From assembly GCA_016466735.1 (NCBI GenBank), contig JAAOED010000014.1:1-64000 (forward strand): a stretch of DNA of 64,000 nucleotides, in the 5' to 3' direction. The notes under the pieces are model-generated. The model was not told the DNA's origin. It did no database searches and saw nothing but the letters and a program-made list of their open reading frames with translations. Each line of letters begins with the position of its first letter. Within the stretch, counting starts at the first letter, position 1. Shown in pieces: positions 35,807 to 44,953 of this stretch. A program made the translations under genes and the position numbers. Origin of the DNA: Weissella confusa (GTDB lineage: Bacteria > Bacillota > Bacilli > Lactobacillales > Lactobacillaceae).

Positions 35807-36877
35807 ATGAAGAGAAAGCTACAAATTGCATTAGCGACTGCGTTGACATTCGGCATGAGTCAAGTTGCAACAACTGCCTTTGCTGATAATAGTGCCCTCG
35901 GCGTTGATCCAATTTTCCCAGCATCACAAATTGATACAAAGACTGGTTATTACGACTTGAAGGTCGAACCAGGACAAGAACAAAACCTAGAGATGACATT
36001 GATGAATGACGGTGATAAGCCAATGCTTGTTCACATGAGTGCTAATCCGGCATCCACCAATGATAATGGGGTCATCGAATATGGTAAGAACAAGATTAAA
36101 GTAGACGAATCAATGACGGCCAACGTCGGCAGCATGATTACCGTACCAAAGAGTGTCACCATTCCAGCGCACGGTACCATCAAAGTTAGCGCCAAGTTGT
36201 TGGTACAAAGTCAACGATTTAACGGTATCGCAGTGGGGGGTATCTCATTTGTGACTGACCCTGAAGCTGGTAAGACACAAAATAGTGGGGTCCAAATTCG
36301 CAACCGTTATGCCTATGACATGGGGGTTGTGCTACACGAATCAGATGAAGCGGTCACACCAAACTTGCGTATGCATCAGGTTCGGCCAGCAACGGTGAAC
36401 TATCACACTGCTATCTTGGCCCGCCTGCAAAACGATCAACCGGCATTCATCACTGACATGAAGTCGCACGCGGTGGTTTACACGGCTAAGGATCACAAGC
36501 AAGTGCTATCTGAGGATAAAAAGAATCAAAAGGTCGCACCTAATAGTCACTTCGACTACACGATGATGATGGCGGACGGACAAAAATTGCAGCCAGGTAA
36601 GTATATGGCCGATATCGACTTAACGGCTAAGCAAGGTCACTGGCATTTCAAACAAACGTTTGTTGTGGCAGCTGATCAAGCCCGCGCTATGAACCAACGT
36701 AATGTCACAATCAGCCACTGGGCATGGTGGCAAATCGCTTTGATGATTTTGGCAGTCATTCTCTTGATTTTGCTAATCATCTTCTTAGTACGACGCGATC
36801 GCAAGCGCACAGCTGAGTTGCGCCGATTGCAAATGAGCGTTAGTGAGGTAACCAACAATGAGGGTAATCAAAACTAA
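35807..36877 (+). CDS. WxL-interacting (DUF916/DUF3324) membrane protein (locus 2)
   Basis: A 356-residue, intact WxLIP protein: signal peptide (about 1-26), DUF916 domain (about 30-150, VDPIFPASQID, GYYDLKVEPGQ), DUF3324 domain (about 160-295), transmembrane helix WAWWQIALMILAVILLILL in two parts near 305-330, and a basic cytoplasmic tail. Such proteins bridge WxL proteins and the membrane. ATG 35807 follows GAGGAGGAAAGA; an upstream ATG at 35780 would read through the ribosome-binding site. It is the full-length counterpart of the broken gene at 30617 and may serve both loci. Confidence 0.93.
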   Translation: MKRKLQIALATALTFGMSQVATTAFADNSALGVDPIFPASQIDTKTGYYDLKVEPGQEQNLEMTLMNDGDKPMLVHMSANPASTNDNGVIEYGKNKIKVDESMTANVGSMITVPKSVTIPAHGTIKVSAKLLVQSQRFNGIAVGGISFVTDPEAGKTQNSGVQIRNRYAYDMGVVLHESDEAVTPNLRMHQVRPATVNYHTAILARLQNDQPAFITDMKSHAVVYTAKDHKQVLSEDKKNQKVAPNSHFDYTMMMADGQKLQPGKYMADIDLTAKQGHWHFKQTFVVAADQARAMNQRNVTISHWAWWQIALMILAVILLILLIIFLVRRDRKRTAELRRLQMSVSEVTNNEGNQN

Positions 36878-38894
36878 TAACTTAATAAAACCACTGATTG
36901 TGTTGATTGGTGTAGCCGCAACGCTAAGCATGTCAGTTGAGATGGCATTCGCGGATGACAAAACGCTACAGCCTGGCTCACATATCACTGCCGACAATAC
37001 GACACCTGATGCCTCGCAGTTTGACGGTGGCCACTCAATCACCAACACCGCTAAGGGAACCAACTTCGGTATTAATCCGTTTCCTAAGCCATACTACAGT
37101 GCAAAAGATAAGCGTTGGACGTTCATCAATGCCGAATCATCAATTAGTGGTGCCGGATCAGCGGCGTTCGAGCGACCTCTAAGTTTAAAGAGCAACTTTG
37201 ACATTGAGACAACCGCAAAAATGACGTCAGATGGTGAAAAGAATTGGTGGGGGATGACCACAACTTGGCCAAATGAAAAGTTCTCAACGGGATTCGTCGG
37301 CCTTGTGCTATCGACTGCGAAGGCCAGCGAGTTCTCACAATCACAAAAAATCGGTGATTACAAAATGGGTGACATGTGGGGCATGGGGAGTCGTGCTGGT
37401 TACGCCCTAGAAAATGTTGCTTGGCAGTTAGCGCTAGGAACGCAAGCTCGAGCTGATAATCGTGGTACGCAAGACATTTTGCGACAAAGCGTGTCAGGTG
37501 CGACAAACCCGTTGGGCGATGTACGACGTGAAAATGGCGCGGTAAATAGTACGTATACGGCACATTATGATGCACAGTTAAGACGACTAAGTGTTACGAC
37601 AGATAAAGGGTTATCAAAAACCGTTGCGATTCCCAATGACATTAATCGTCTTTACGTTGGTCAAATCGCGACGATTAACGGCAATGCATTCGGTGATCGC
37701 GTTTCGGTTACGCTCTCTGAAATTTCAGGAACGTACGATACAACAACGACGACAGTACATTTTGTCGACAAAGATGGTAATCAACTTGCTGATGATGCGC
37801 AAATTGACAGTATCATCGGTGCAAAGATTTCGGTCTCTGGAAATGGTGAAGAAAATTGGGTTGCACCAAGCATCCCCCACGCCACCCTAGCTGGCACAGC
37901 TGCCGATCGCACCATCACAACAACTGAAGACACCTCAAAAAATGTCATCACAGTTCGTTATGATGCGGTATCTGGTAAGTTACCCGTCCAACTGGTCGAT
38001 GATACCGACCCTAACAACAAGTTGGCCGATGCGACGATGCCGGTAGTGATTGGGCAAGACTTCAACTACGCAATCACAGATTTAAAGAACCTAGTGCTGG
38101 CAAACACGCACATCGTCCACTTGGAAAATAACGTTGGGACCGTTACGGCAGACGATCAAAATAATGTGACGAACCAACCGGTCATCATTCACGTGGCCCA
38201 TGATACAAGTGACGAACAAGTAACGTACAATCGCACGGTTCACTATCAAGGATTGCCAGCTGCACAGTTACCAAAGGATAACGTGCAAAGCATTCAACTC
38301 ACACGAACAACTGATAAATACACAGGTCAGGTGAAGTTGGAAACGCCGGCTGCTTGGCAAGACGTGAAGACGCCAGAAGTTAAAGGATATACACCAGATA
38401 TGACAACGGTTCATTGGGACAGCATTGATCAAAACGCTGCTGAAACGTTGGACAAAACAGTCACTTACAAGGGCGTGTTCAAAGTATTTGCGCCAGACGA
38501 GATAGATTTTGGCACGATTACAGTTGGCGATAAGTATTACCAAGGAAACGCCACGAAGCATGCCAAGAGCGTGCACGGCAGCCTATATGTTGCCCACACA
38601 GATGCAACCATGGCCAACCGCAACTGGCGACTAACTGCCAAGTTGGATCAAGATTTCATGGTCGGCAAGCCAACGTTGGAGCTCGCCGGCGGACAATTCA
38701 CGATTAATAGTGATGGCGAAACAGAAATTGCCAATCAGTCAAACGAATCGACCGATGGCATTACTGAAACAACGATTAATGATGCTAACTCGGGCATGGT
38801 TGGACTGCGATTTGAAAAGCCAGCGCAGCAAGCTCAAGCGGGAAAAGATTATCACGGCACAATTACTTGGACATTAGGAACGGTACCGGAATAA
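36858..38894 (+). CDS. Large WxL-domain surface protein (locus 2)
   Basis: A 678-residue secreted protein, paralogous to the one at 31668. Signal peptide about 1-32 (ending AFADD), a beta-rich putative lectin-like domain (about 55-280; WTFINAESSISGAGSAAF, GLVLSTAKA, NVAWQLALGTQ), MucBP-like repeats (VHFVDKDGNQLADDAQID near 296 and VHYQGLPA near 460) and a C-terminal WxL domain with NWRLTAKL and ITWTLGTVPE. It overlaps the WxLIP gene by 20 bp, so translation is coupled. Confidence 0.86.
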   Translation: MRVIKTNNLIKPLIVLIGVAATLSMSVEMAFADDKTLQPGSHITADNTTPDASQFDGGHSITNTAKGTNFGINPFPKPYYSAKDKRWTFINAESSISGAGSAAFERPLSLKSNFDIETTAKMTSDGEKNWWGMTTTWPNEKFSTGFVGLVLSTAKASEFSQSQKIGDYKMGDMWGMGSRAGYALENVAWQLALGTQARADNRGTQDILRQSVSGATNPLGDVRRENGAVNSTYTAHYDAQLRRLSVTTDKGLSKTVAIPNDINRLYVGQIATINGNAFGDRVSVTLSEISGTYDTTTTTVHFVDKDGNQLADDAQIDSIIGAKISVSGNGEENWVAPSIPHATLAGTAADRTITTTEDTSKNVITVRYDAVSGKLPVQLVDDTDPNNKLADATMPVVIGQDFNYAITDLKNLVLANTHIVHLENNVGTVTADDQNNVTNQPVIIHVAHDTSDEQVTYNRTVHYQGLPAAQLPKDNVQSIQLTRTTDKYTGQVKLETPAAWQDVKTPEVKGYTPDMTTVHWDSIDQNAAETLDKTVTYKGVFKVFAPDEIDFGTITVGDKYYQGNATKHAKSVHGSLYVAHTDATMANRNWRLTAKLDQDFMVGKPTLELAGGQFTINSDGETEIANQSNESTDGITETTINDANSGMVGLRFEKPAQQAQAGKDYHGTITWTLGTVPE

Positions 38895-38917
38895 ATGACA
38901 ATTTGGCTGAAAGCGGG

Positions 38918-38948
38918 TTACCATGCCCCACCAAGCAAGACATGGTAA
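38918..38948 (+). other. Intercistronic hairpin in WxL locus 2
   Basis: TTACCATG (38918-38925) pairs with CATGGTAA (38941-38948), 15-nt loop, between the large and small WxL genes, at the same place as the hairpin of locus 1 but with unrelated sequence. Confidence 0.5.
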
Positions 38949-38997
38949 TGAGAAAAATTTTGGGATTTTTGATATTTAAGGAAAGAGGGAAACTATC

Positions 38998-39723
38998 ATG
39001 AAGAAGACTGTATTTTTGGCAACGACGGCGATTTTGGGAACGTTGATGGCATCATCAACTGCATTTGCAGCAACTTACACGGACAACACGGCAAAGACTG
39101 ATGCCAAGGTTGCCTTCCAAGCACCCAAGGAAAACCCAGACAAGCCAGTAACGCCTGGTACGGATCCAGAAAACCCAGACACACCTGACCAACCAGGTAA
39201 CAACGGAAACGATTCAAAGGCCTTGTTGAAGTTGGTTTGGGCAACGGACTTTGACTTTGATTCACACACGATCAGCTCAAAGCAAGAATCATACGCTGCT
39301 AAGCAATTGGCAACTAAGAACGGCAAGTTCATTCCAGCTTATACTGAAGTTTCAGACAAGCGTGCCGTCCAAACTGGTTGGAACTTGTCAGTTAAGCAAG
39401 ACAGCGATTTCATCGGAACTAAGGGTTCAACTTTGAAGGGAGCCCAACTGAAGCTTGCTGATCCAGCTGTGTCTGAATTGGCAAACGGTGATGTTTCAAC
39501 GATTACCCACCAAGGCAACACATTGTCTGATCAAAACAGCACGGTTATGGATGCTAAGCAAGGCACGATGCCTGGTAACTACTTCGCATCATTCCAAGGA
39601 ACGGCTAACACAACGAATCACACTGATGATGGTGTATCCTTGACGGTCCCAGCAAACGCTGCTTTGGCTGACACGTACACAACAACTTTGACTTGGACGT
39701 TGAGCAACGCACCTGAAGCTTAA
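38998..39723 (+). CDS. WxL-domain surface protein (locus 2, small)
   Basis: A 241-residue secreted protein: signal peptide (about 1-24, ending AFAATYT), Asp/Pro linker (PVTPGTDPENPDTPDQPGN, about 44-62) and WxL domain with GWNLSVKQ and LTWTLSNAPEA at the very end. Closest relative in the window is the protein at 34749-35546. Codon use is more biased than in the large WxL genes, which suggests higher expression. Confidence 0.92.
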   Translation: MKKTVFLATTAILGTLMASSTAFAATYTDNTAKTDAKVAFQAPKENPDKPVTPGTDPENPDTPDQPGNNGNDSKALLKLVWATDFDFDSHTISSKQESYAAKQLATKNGKFIPAYTEVSDKRAVQTGWNLSVKQDSDFIGTKGSTLKGAQLKLADPAVSELANGDVSTITHQGNTLSDQNSTVMDAKQGTMPGNYFASFQGTANTTNHTDDGVSLTVPANAALADTYTTTLTWTLSNAPEA

Positions 39724-39742
39724 GCACAAATATGAATAGTAC

Positions 39743-39777
39743 AAAAAGACCTGATATTACTGAATCAGGTCTTTTTT
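39743..39777 (+). terminator. Terminator of WxL locus 2
   Basis: AAAAGACCTGAT (39744-39755) pairs with ATCAGGTCTTTT (39764-39775) and ends in a T run. Confidence 0.92.
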
Positions 39778-39810
39778 CAATCTTTCTTCACGAGGTTATA
39801 TGACGCCTTG

Positions 39811-39819
39811 TGCTACTAT
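39811..39819 (+). promoter_or_regulatory. Extended -10 of the Mga-like gene
   Basis: TTGTGC-TACTAT (hexamer 39814-39819), with TGC in front, 36 bp before the start codon. No clear -35. It resembles the elements upstream of yebC. Confidence 0.45.
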
Positions 39820-39854
39820 TTCAAGTAAATTAGCGCAAGTAGGGGAGTTTCGTG

Positions 39855-41348
39855 ATGGAATGGTTATTGGGAAAACGCGAATATAAGAAGTTGCAACTGT
39901 TCCGCTTTTTATACCAAAGCAGTGGCAGTTTTATGACGTTAGCAGAAATTGAGACCCATTTTGGGTGGTCAAAGTACATGACCGAAACGTTAGTAACGGA
40001 ACTGATTGCGGATGAAAAAGAAAACCATATTCCTCGTCACATCCAACTGGTGTACGATGCCGATACACGCATCATTCATTGGTTGCCTGGCTACAGCGTG
40101 AGTTTAGTCAGAATGGAGCGTAAGTACACGCTAGAGTCGCATGCTTTCCAACTATTGATTGCGACGTTAAAGGATCGTCCGTTTTCGTTAAATGAGATTG
40201 CCAAAAAATCGGGCGTGAATTTAAATCATTTGAACGAAGACAAGCACGAATTAAATAAACGTCTGGGTGCGAGTGGGGTTCGTCTAAATTCAGCGAATCG
40301 GCTTGAAGGAAATGAAACCGTGTTGCGCATCATGTATGAACGGTTAATTTTCGGTGCGACGGATACAGTCGATGATTTGGGAAATTATTTCGACGAAGAA
40401 ACCATGCAATGCGTCCAACGAATTATTGGCTATTACGAGTTTTCACAAAATAAAAGGCTGACCGTTCGACGCAGATACATCATGGCAATTACGATTGCTG
40501 TTTGGGTGGCCCGAATGGATGTTGCCTGTTTCATCCCCCGCGACAATGACTTTGACGTCCTAGTGGATACGCCTGATTTTAATCCGCAAATGGCAGCGGT
40601 GTATGACAAAGTTAAGCAAATGGCGGAAGGATTTACCAACATTACGCCAGGACATTTAAACCGTGAAATCCGCTACGGCATGACGGCGTTGATTAGTAAT
40701 GGCTTTTTGCAGGCAAGCTTGGTAGCAAATGCGGACCGTCACTATTTCCGTTTCTACAACGGCATTATCGACATCATTAAGCAACAATACTTGCGTCAGT
40801 TTAGAACGCTGATGCCGGCGGACACAGAAGATGATATTAAGACTAATCTTGACCGAGCAATGATTGCGTTTTATTTCTTATACAAAATTGATTATCGTGG
40901 GCATGACGATCAGATGCCACGACATTCCTTGCTACCAGAGTATGAGCTTTTTACTGAACAAGTGTTTGATGGGATACGGGAACATTTTGGGGTTGAGAGT
41001 CATGAGATTCGCTCACGGTTATTCGCGATGTTTTATAATGTGTTTTTGCATGCAATCAGCCGTGATGTGATGATTCCAAAAATGACGATTATGCTTGAAT
41101 TTGATAATCCGGGATTACAACAAGAAATTGAGTCATTGCTACGCCGTCGATATGAGTTGAACATTGATTATATTGAGGATCCAACGATTGCAGACGCTGT
41201 GTTGGCCGACCATTTGATGCCACTGGCACCGAACAAGCGTTTATTTATTTGGCAAATGCCACCGTCATTTGCTGAATTAGATGTTTTCATGCATGAAGCC
41301 GTGAACCTAACCATGACAAGATTTAAAAATCAACGTGACTCAGAATAA
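39855..41348 (+). CDS. Mga-like helix-turn-helix transcriptional regulator
   Basis: A 497-residue protein with two N-terminal helix-turn-helix regions (about 15-60 and 105-150; MTLAEIETHFGWSKYMTETLV and FSLNEIAKKSGVNLNHLNED) followed by a PRD-like helical middle and an EIIB-like C-terminus, the layout of Mga/AtxA-type virulence and surface-protein regulators. It is directly downstream of two WxL loci in the same direction, and Mga-like genes often accompany WxL clusters, so it is a likely regulator of them. That link is inference from position. ATG 39855 follows GGGGAG; a GTG lies one codon upstream. Confidence 0.85.
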   Translation: MEWLLGKREYKKLQLFRFLYQSSGSFMTLAEIETHFGWSKYMTETLVTELIADEKENHIPRHIQLVYDADTRIIHWLPGYSVSLVRMERKYTLESHAFQLLIATLKDRPFSLNEIAKKSGVNLNHLNEDKHELNKRLGASGVRLNSANRLEGNETVLRIMYERLIFGATDTVDDLGNYFDEETMQCVQRIIGYYEFSQNKRLTVRRRYIMAITIAVWVARMDVACFIPRDNDFDVLVDTPDFNPQMAAVYDKVKQMAEGFTNITPGHLNREIRYGMTALISNGFLQASLVANADRHYFRFYNGIIDIIKQQYLRQFRTLMPADTEDDIKTNLDRAMIAFYFLYKIDYRGHDDQMPRHSLLPEYELFTEQVFDGIREHFGVESHEIRSRLFAMFYNVFLHAISRDVMIPKMTIMLEFDNPGLQQEIESLLRRRYELNIDYIEDPTIADAVLADHLMPLAPNKRLFIWQMPPSFAELDVFMHEAVNLTMTRFKNQRDSE

Positions 41349-41353
41349 AAATT

Positions 41354-41383
41354 GGCCAAGACAGCGATGTCTTGGCCTTATTA
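41354..41383 (+). terminator. Terminator after the Mga-like gene
   Basis: A 10-bp perfect stem (41354-41363 with 41368-41377, GCGA loop) followed by a poor T tract. Confidence 0.7.
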
Positions 41384-41447
41384 ATTGGTGTAAAACCAAA
41401 GGAAATATAAAGCGTATCGGGCGTCATTAGGGGGATTTGCCTAAGTT

Positions 41448-41456
41448 TGGTAAAAT
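41448..41456 (+). promoter_or_regulatory. Possible priA promoter (extended -10)
   Basis: TGG-TAAAAT (hexamer 41451-41456), about 60 bp before priA; no convincing -35 hexamer. Confidence 0.45.
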
Positions 41457-41514
41457 AGAGTGAGCAAATTTTAGACTTATTGAATATAGAGACCAGATGA
41501 AAGGAAAATATTAC

Positions 41515-43935
41515 ATGTATGCACAAGTGATTGTCGATGTACCGGCAATGCAGACTAATCAGCCCTATACCTATCGGATTCCGGCTGAGTTGGCAGATAT
41601 TGTCGTTGATGGTATGCGCGTTGTCGTACCATTTGGCCGTGGGAATCGCTTGATTCAGGGATTCGTCGTCGGCATCCTCAACGAGGCTGAAGACTCTGAC
41701 AAGTTGAAAGACATTGATAGCGTTGTGGAACTAACGCCGGTGCTGAATGATGAGCTCTTGCAACTTGGCGGCTGGCTAGCGGAAACGAATTTTTCATTCC
41801 GCATTAGTGTTTTGCAAACGATGTTACCTAACGTGATGCGCGCCAAGTATTCGAAGACGTTGCAACTGGTTGACCCGGATGCGATTACGGATGATGCAGC
41901 CGTTGCGTTGCTATTTGCGGATCGTTCTGAAATTCCGTTTTACGAACATGAAATTGAACCAGCGCTATTGCCTAAATTGCAGCGTTTACAACGACAAGGT
42001 GTTTTGCAAGTTGGGTACGTCGTGGACAACCGTGCCACTGCTAAAACCGTGTTGGCGATGAAGCCAACCCAAGACGCTGATTTTTACGATAATGAACGTC
42101 GTCAGTTACGTAAGACGGCGGTTAAGCAAGCACGCTTGTTGACCTTTTTGATGACGGCGCCACGTGACTTTATGCCAATTAAGACTGTTATTGATGAACA
42201 ACATCTTGATTATCCAACGATTAAAAAAGCTGAGGAACAGGGCTGGATTACGCGTGCCGAAATTGAAGAATATCGATTGCCACGTTTGAGCAGCCCGGTA
42301 GCTGCAACGGAAGCTTTGACGTTAAACCCAGAGCAAGAAGTTGCTTATGATGCCATTACGGCTAGCTTGAATAAAGCTGAGAATCACACCTTTTTGCTAG
42401 AAGGTATTACCGGTTCAGGAAAAACCGAGGTGTACTTGCAAAGCATTGCCCATACGTTGGCCAATGGTAAAACAGCCTTGATGTTGGTGCCAGAAATTAC
42501 GTTGACGCCACAAATGGTGCGCCGTGTGAAGGGACGTTTTGGCGACAATGTGGCGGTGATGCACTCAGGTTTGTCAGATGGCGAACGTTATGATGAGTGG
42601 CGTCGCGTTGAACGCCATGAAGTGCAAGTGGTTGTGGGAGCACGTTCAGCGATTTTTGCACCGTTGGAAAATATTGGTCTTATCGTCATCGATGAAGAGC
42701 ACGAAGCAACTTATAAGCAAGAAGAGAATCCACGTTATCATGCCCGTGATGTTGCGCTTTGGCGCGCCGAGTATCACAATGCAACGGTTGTATTGGGGTC
42801 AGCGACACCGTCATTGGAAAGTCGCGCCCGTGCGCAACGCAGTGTCTACACATTGCTAACGTTGACGGAGCGTGCGTTGCACAATCCGTTGCCAAAGGCG
42901 GAAGTTGTGGACATGCGTGAAGCAATGAAGGCGGGTGGGGATGATATTTTCTCACCACAATTATTGACGCAACTCCGCGACCGTATGGACAAGCAGGAAC
43001 AAAGTGTCCTGATGTTGAATCGACGTGGCTATGCTAACTTCATGATGTGTCGTAACTGTGGTTTTACGCCACGTTGTGTGAACTGTGATTTGGCTTTGAC
43101 GGTGCACAAGGACACAGGCCGTTTGGAATGCCACTACTGCGGCTATAGCGAACCAATTCCAACAACCTGCGCCAACTGTGGTTCTGACCGTATCCGTCCT
43201 TATGGTACGGGTACGCAAAAGGTTGAAGAAGAGTTGCAACGCATTATGCCTGATGCACGCATTATCCGTATGGACGTCGATACTACGCGTCGTAAGGGTG
43301 CCACTGACAAGATGTTGAATGATTTTGGTGAGAAGAAGGCGGATATCCTATTGGGTACCCAAATGATCGCCAAAGGTCTGGATTTTCCAGATGTCACGTT
43401 AGTTGGTGTGCTAAATGCTGACACCACACTTGGTCTGCCGGATTATCGCGCTTCTGAACGTACTTTCCAACTACTTACTCAAGTGGCTGGTCGTGCAGGA
43501 CGTGCTGATAAGGAAGGTGAAGTGGTGATCCAAACCTTTAACCCTGATCACTATGCCATTCAGTTGGCCAAGACGCAGGACTATGAGTCATTCTACAAAC
43601 AAGAAATGAATCTACGTCATACTTGGCAGTACGCACCGTACTTCTACACGGTGCAAATTAAGATTGCCCATGAACGTCAAGATGAGGCGGCCAAGGTTGC
43701 CTATCAGACAGCGAACTGGCTCAAGCGCCATTTGGCGTCTGACTCAGTTTTACTTGGGCCTTCGACCGGTGCAATCGCACGTTTGAAGAATAAGTACTAC
43801 TACCGTATGGTGATTAAGTTTAAGCATGATGATGGGTTAGAAGAGGCGTTAACGGAACTTGTTTCGGCCGGACAACGACTACAAAAACAAGGTGTCACCT
43901 TAACGATTGACCGTGACCCTGTGAACTTCATTTAG
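41515..43935 (+). CDS. priA: Primosomal protein N' (replication restart helicase PriA)
   Basis: An 806-residue 3'-5' helicase that reloads the replisome at stalled forks. N-terminal 3'-binding domain (AQVIVDVPAMQTNQPYTYRIP, from residue 3), Walker A GITGSGKTEVYLQ near 300, DEEH box VIDEEHEATYK near 391, a zinc domain with eight cysteines (CRNC, CVNC, CHYC, CANC pairs, about 510-560) and the C-terminal helicase lobe with GTQKVEEEL and AGRAGR near 660. ATG 41515 fits the family start; an in-frame ATG at 41497 precedes the AAAGGAAA site. Confidence 0.97.
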   Translation: MYAQVIVDVPAMQTNQPYTYRIPAELADIVVDGMRVVVPFGRGNRLIQGFVVGILNEAEDSDKLKDIDSVVELTPVLNDELLQLGGWLAETNFSFRISVLQTMLPNVMRAKYSKTLQLVDPDAITDDAAVALLFADRSEIPFYEHEIEPALLPKLQRLQRQGVLQVGYVVDNRATAKTVLAMKPTQDADFYDNERRQLRKTAVKQARLLTFLMTAPRDFMPIKTVIDEQHLDYPTIKKAEEQGWITRAEIEEYRLPRLSSPVAATEALTLNPEQEVAYDAITASLNKAENHTFLLEGITGSGKTEVYLQSIAHTLANGKTALMLVPEITLTPQMVRRVKGRFGDNVAVMHSGLSDGERYDEWRRVERHEVQVVVGARSAIFAPLENIGLIVIDEEHEATYKQEENPRYHARDVALWRAEYHNATVVLGSATPSLESRARAQRSVYTLLTLTERALHNPLPKAEVVDMREAMKAGGDDIFSPQLLTQLRDRMDKQEQSVLMLNRRGYANFMMCRNCGFTPRCVNCDLALTVHKDTGRLECHYCGYSEPIPTTCANCGSDRIRPYGTGTQKVEEELQRIMPDARIIRMDVDTTRRKGATDKMLNDFGEKKADILLGTQMIAKGLDFPDVTLVGVLNADTTLGLPDYRASERTFQLLTQVAGRAGRADKEGEVVIQTFNPDHYAIQLAKTQDYESFYKQEMNLRHTWQYAPYFYTVQIKIAHERQDEAAKVAYQTANWLKRHLASDSVLLGPSTGAIARLKNKYYYRMVIKFKHDDGLEEALTELVSAGQRLQKQGVTLTIDRDPVNFI

Positions 43936-43944
43936 AACATAAAA

Positions 43945-43964
43945 GAGGCGCTTTTATGCGCCTC
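43945..43964 (+). other. Intercistronic hairpin between priA and fmt
   Basis: GAGGCGC pairs with GCGCCTC (7 bp) without a T tract, so it is more likely a stability or processing element than a terminator. Confidence 0.5.
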
Positions 43965-43990
43965 ATACATATAAAAAGGAGACTGGCAAC

Positions 43991-44953
43991 ATGACAACTA
44001 AGATTGTATTTATGGGAACCCCAAACTTTTCTGTGCCAATTTTGAATGCATTGATTGCAAATGATGACTACGAGGTTGCGGCCGTAATGACGCAACCAGA
44101 TCGTCCAGTTGGTCGTAAGCGTGTAATGACGCCAACGCCAGTAAAGGAAGCCGCCGTTGCCGCAGGCATTAAGGTCTTGCAACCTGAAAAGCTTTCTGGT
44201 TCGGAGGAAATGGCAGAAGTCATTGCGATGCAACCAGATTTGTTGATTACGGCAGCTTATGGTCAATTCTTGCCAACCAAGTTGTTGGAAGCAGCACAAA
44301 TTGCTGCGATTAACGTTCACGCATCATTGCTACCGAAGTATCGTGGTGGTGCACCAATTCACTATGCTGTACTTAACGGCGATGCTGAGACAGGTGTCTC
44401 AATCATGTACATGGTGAAGAAGATGGACGCCGGTGATGTGATTTCACGTGCGACGTTGCCTATCTTGGATGACGATAACACAGGAACATTGTTTGATAAG
44501 TTGAGCCTATTGGGACGTGACTTGTTGCTGGAAACGTTACCTAAGTTGATTGCCGGCGATGTACAACCTGAGCCTCAAGCTGAAGAAGACGTGACGTTCT
44601 CACCAAACATTTCACCAGAACAAGAAATTTTGGATTTCAGCCGCTCAGCACGTGAGATTCACAACCATGTGCGTGGCTTGTACCCATTCCCAATCGCCCA
44701 CACCACGATTAACGGCGTACGCACGAAGATTCAGCGTACCCACTTGGTTGACGAAACAACAACGGCACCAGCCGGAACGGTTGTTAAGAAGGGCAAGCAC
44801 GATTTGTGGCTAGCTGCTGGCGATGGCAACATCATTGCAATCGATGAATTGCAACCAGCTGGTAAGCCAAAGATGGACGTAACGGCGTACTTAAATGGAC
44901 ACGCTAAGTTCGAAGAAGGAGACATGGTGATTACCGATGAGCAAGGGAAGTAG
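43991..44953 (+). CDS. fmt: Methionyl-tRNA formyltransferase
   Basis: Fmt formylates initiator Met-tRNA with 10-formyl-tetrahydrofolate. The 320-residue protein has the formyltransferase N-terminal domain with FMGTPNFSVPIL (about 6-17), the catalytic motif NVHASLLPKYRGGAPIHYAVLNG near 109 containing Asn, His and later Asp, and a C-terminal OB-like domain (about 205-315). It overlaps rsmB by 17 bp. The order priA-fmt-rsmB-stp-prkC-rsgA-rpe is conserved across Firmicutes. Confidence 0.97.
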   Translation: MTTKIVFMGTPNFSVPILNALIANDDYEVAAVMTQPDRPVGRKRVMTPTPVKEAAVAAGIKVLQPEKLSGSEEMAEVIAMQPDLLITAAYGQFLPTKLLEAAQIAAINVHASLLPKYRGGAPIHYAVLNGDAETGVSIMYMVKKMDAGDVISRATLPILDDDNTGTLFDKLSLLGRDLLLETLPKLIAGDVQPEPQAEEDVTFSPNISPEQEILDFSRSAREIHNHVRGLYPFPIAHTTINGVRTKIQRTHLVDETTTAPAGTVVKKGKHDLWLAAGDGNIIAIDELQPAGKPKMDVTAYLNGHAKFEEGDMVITDEQGK

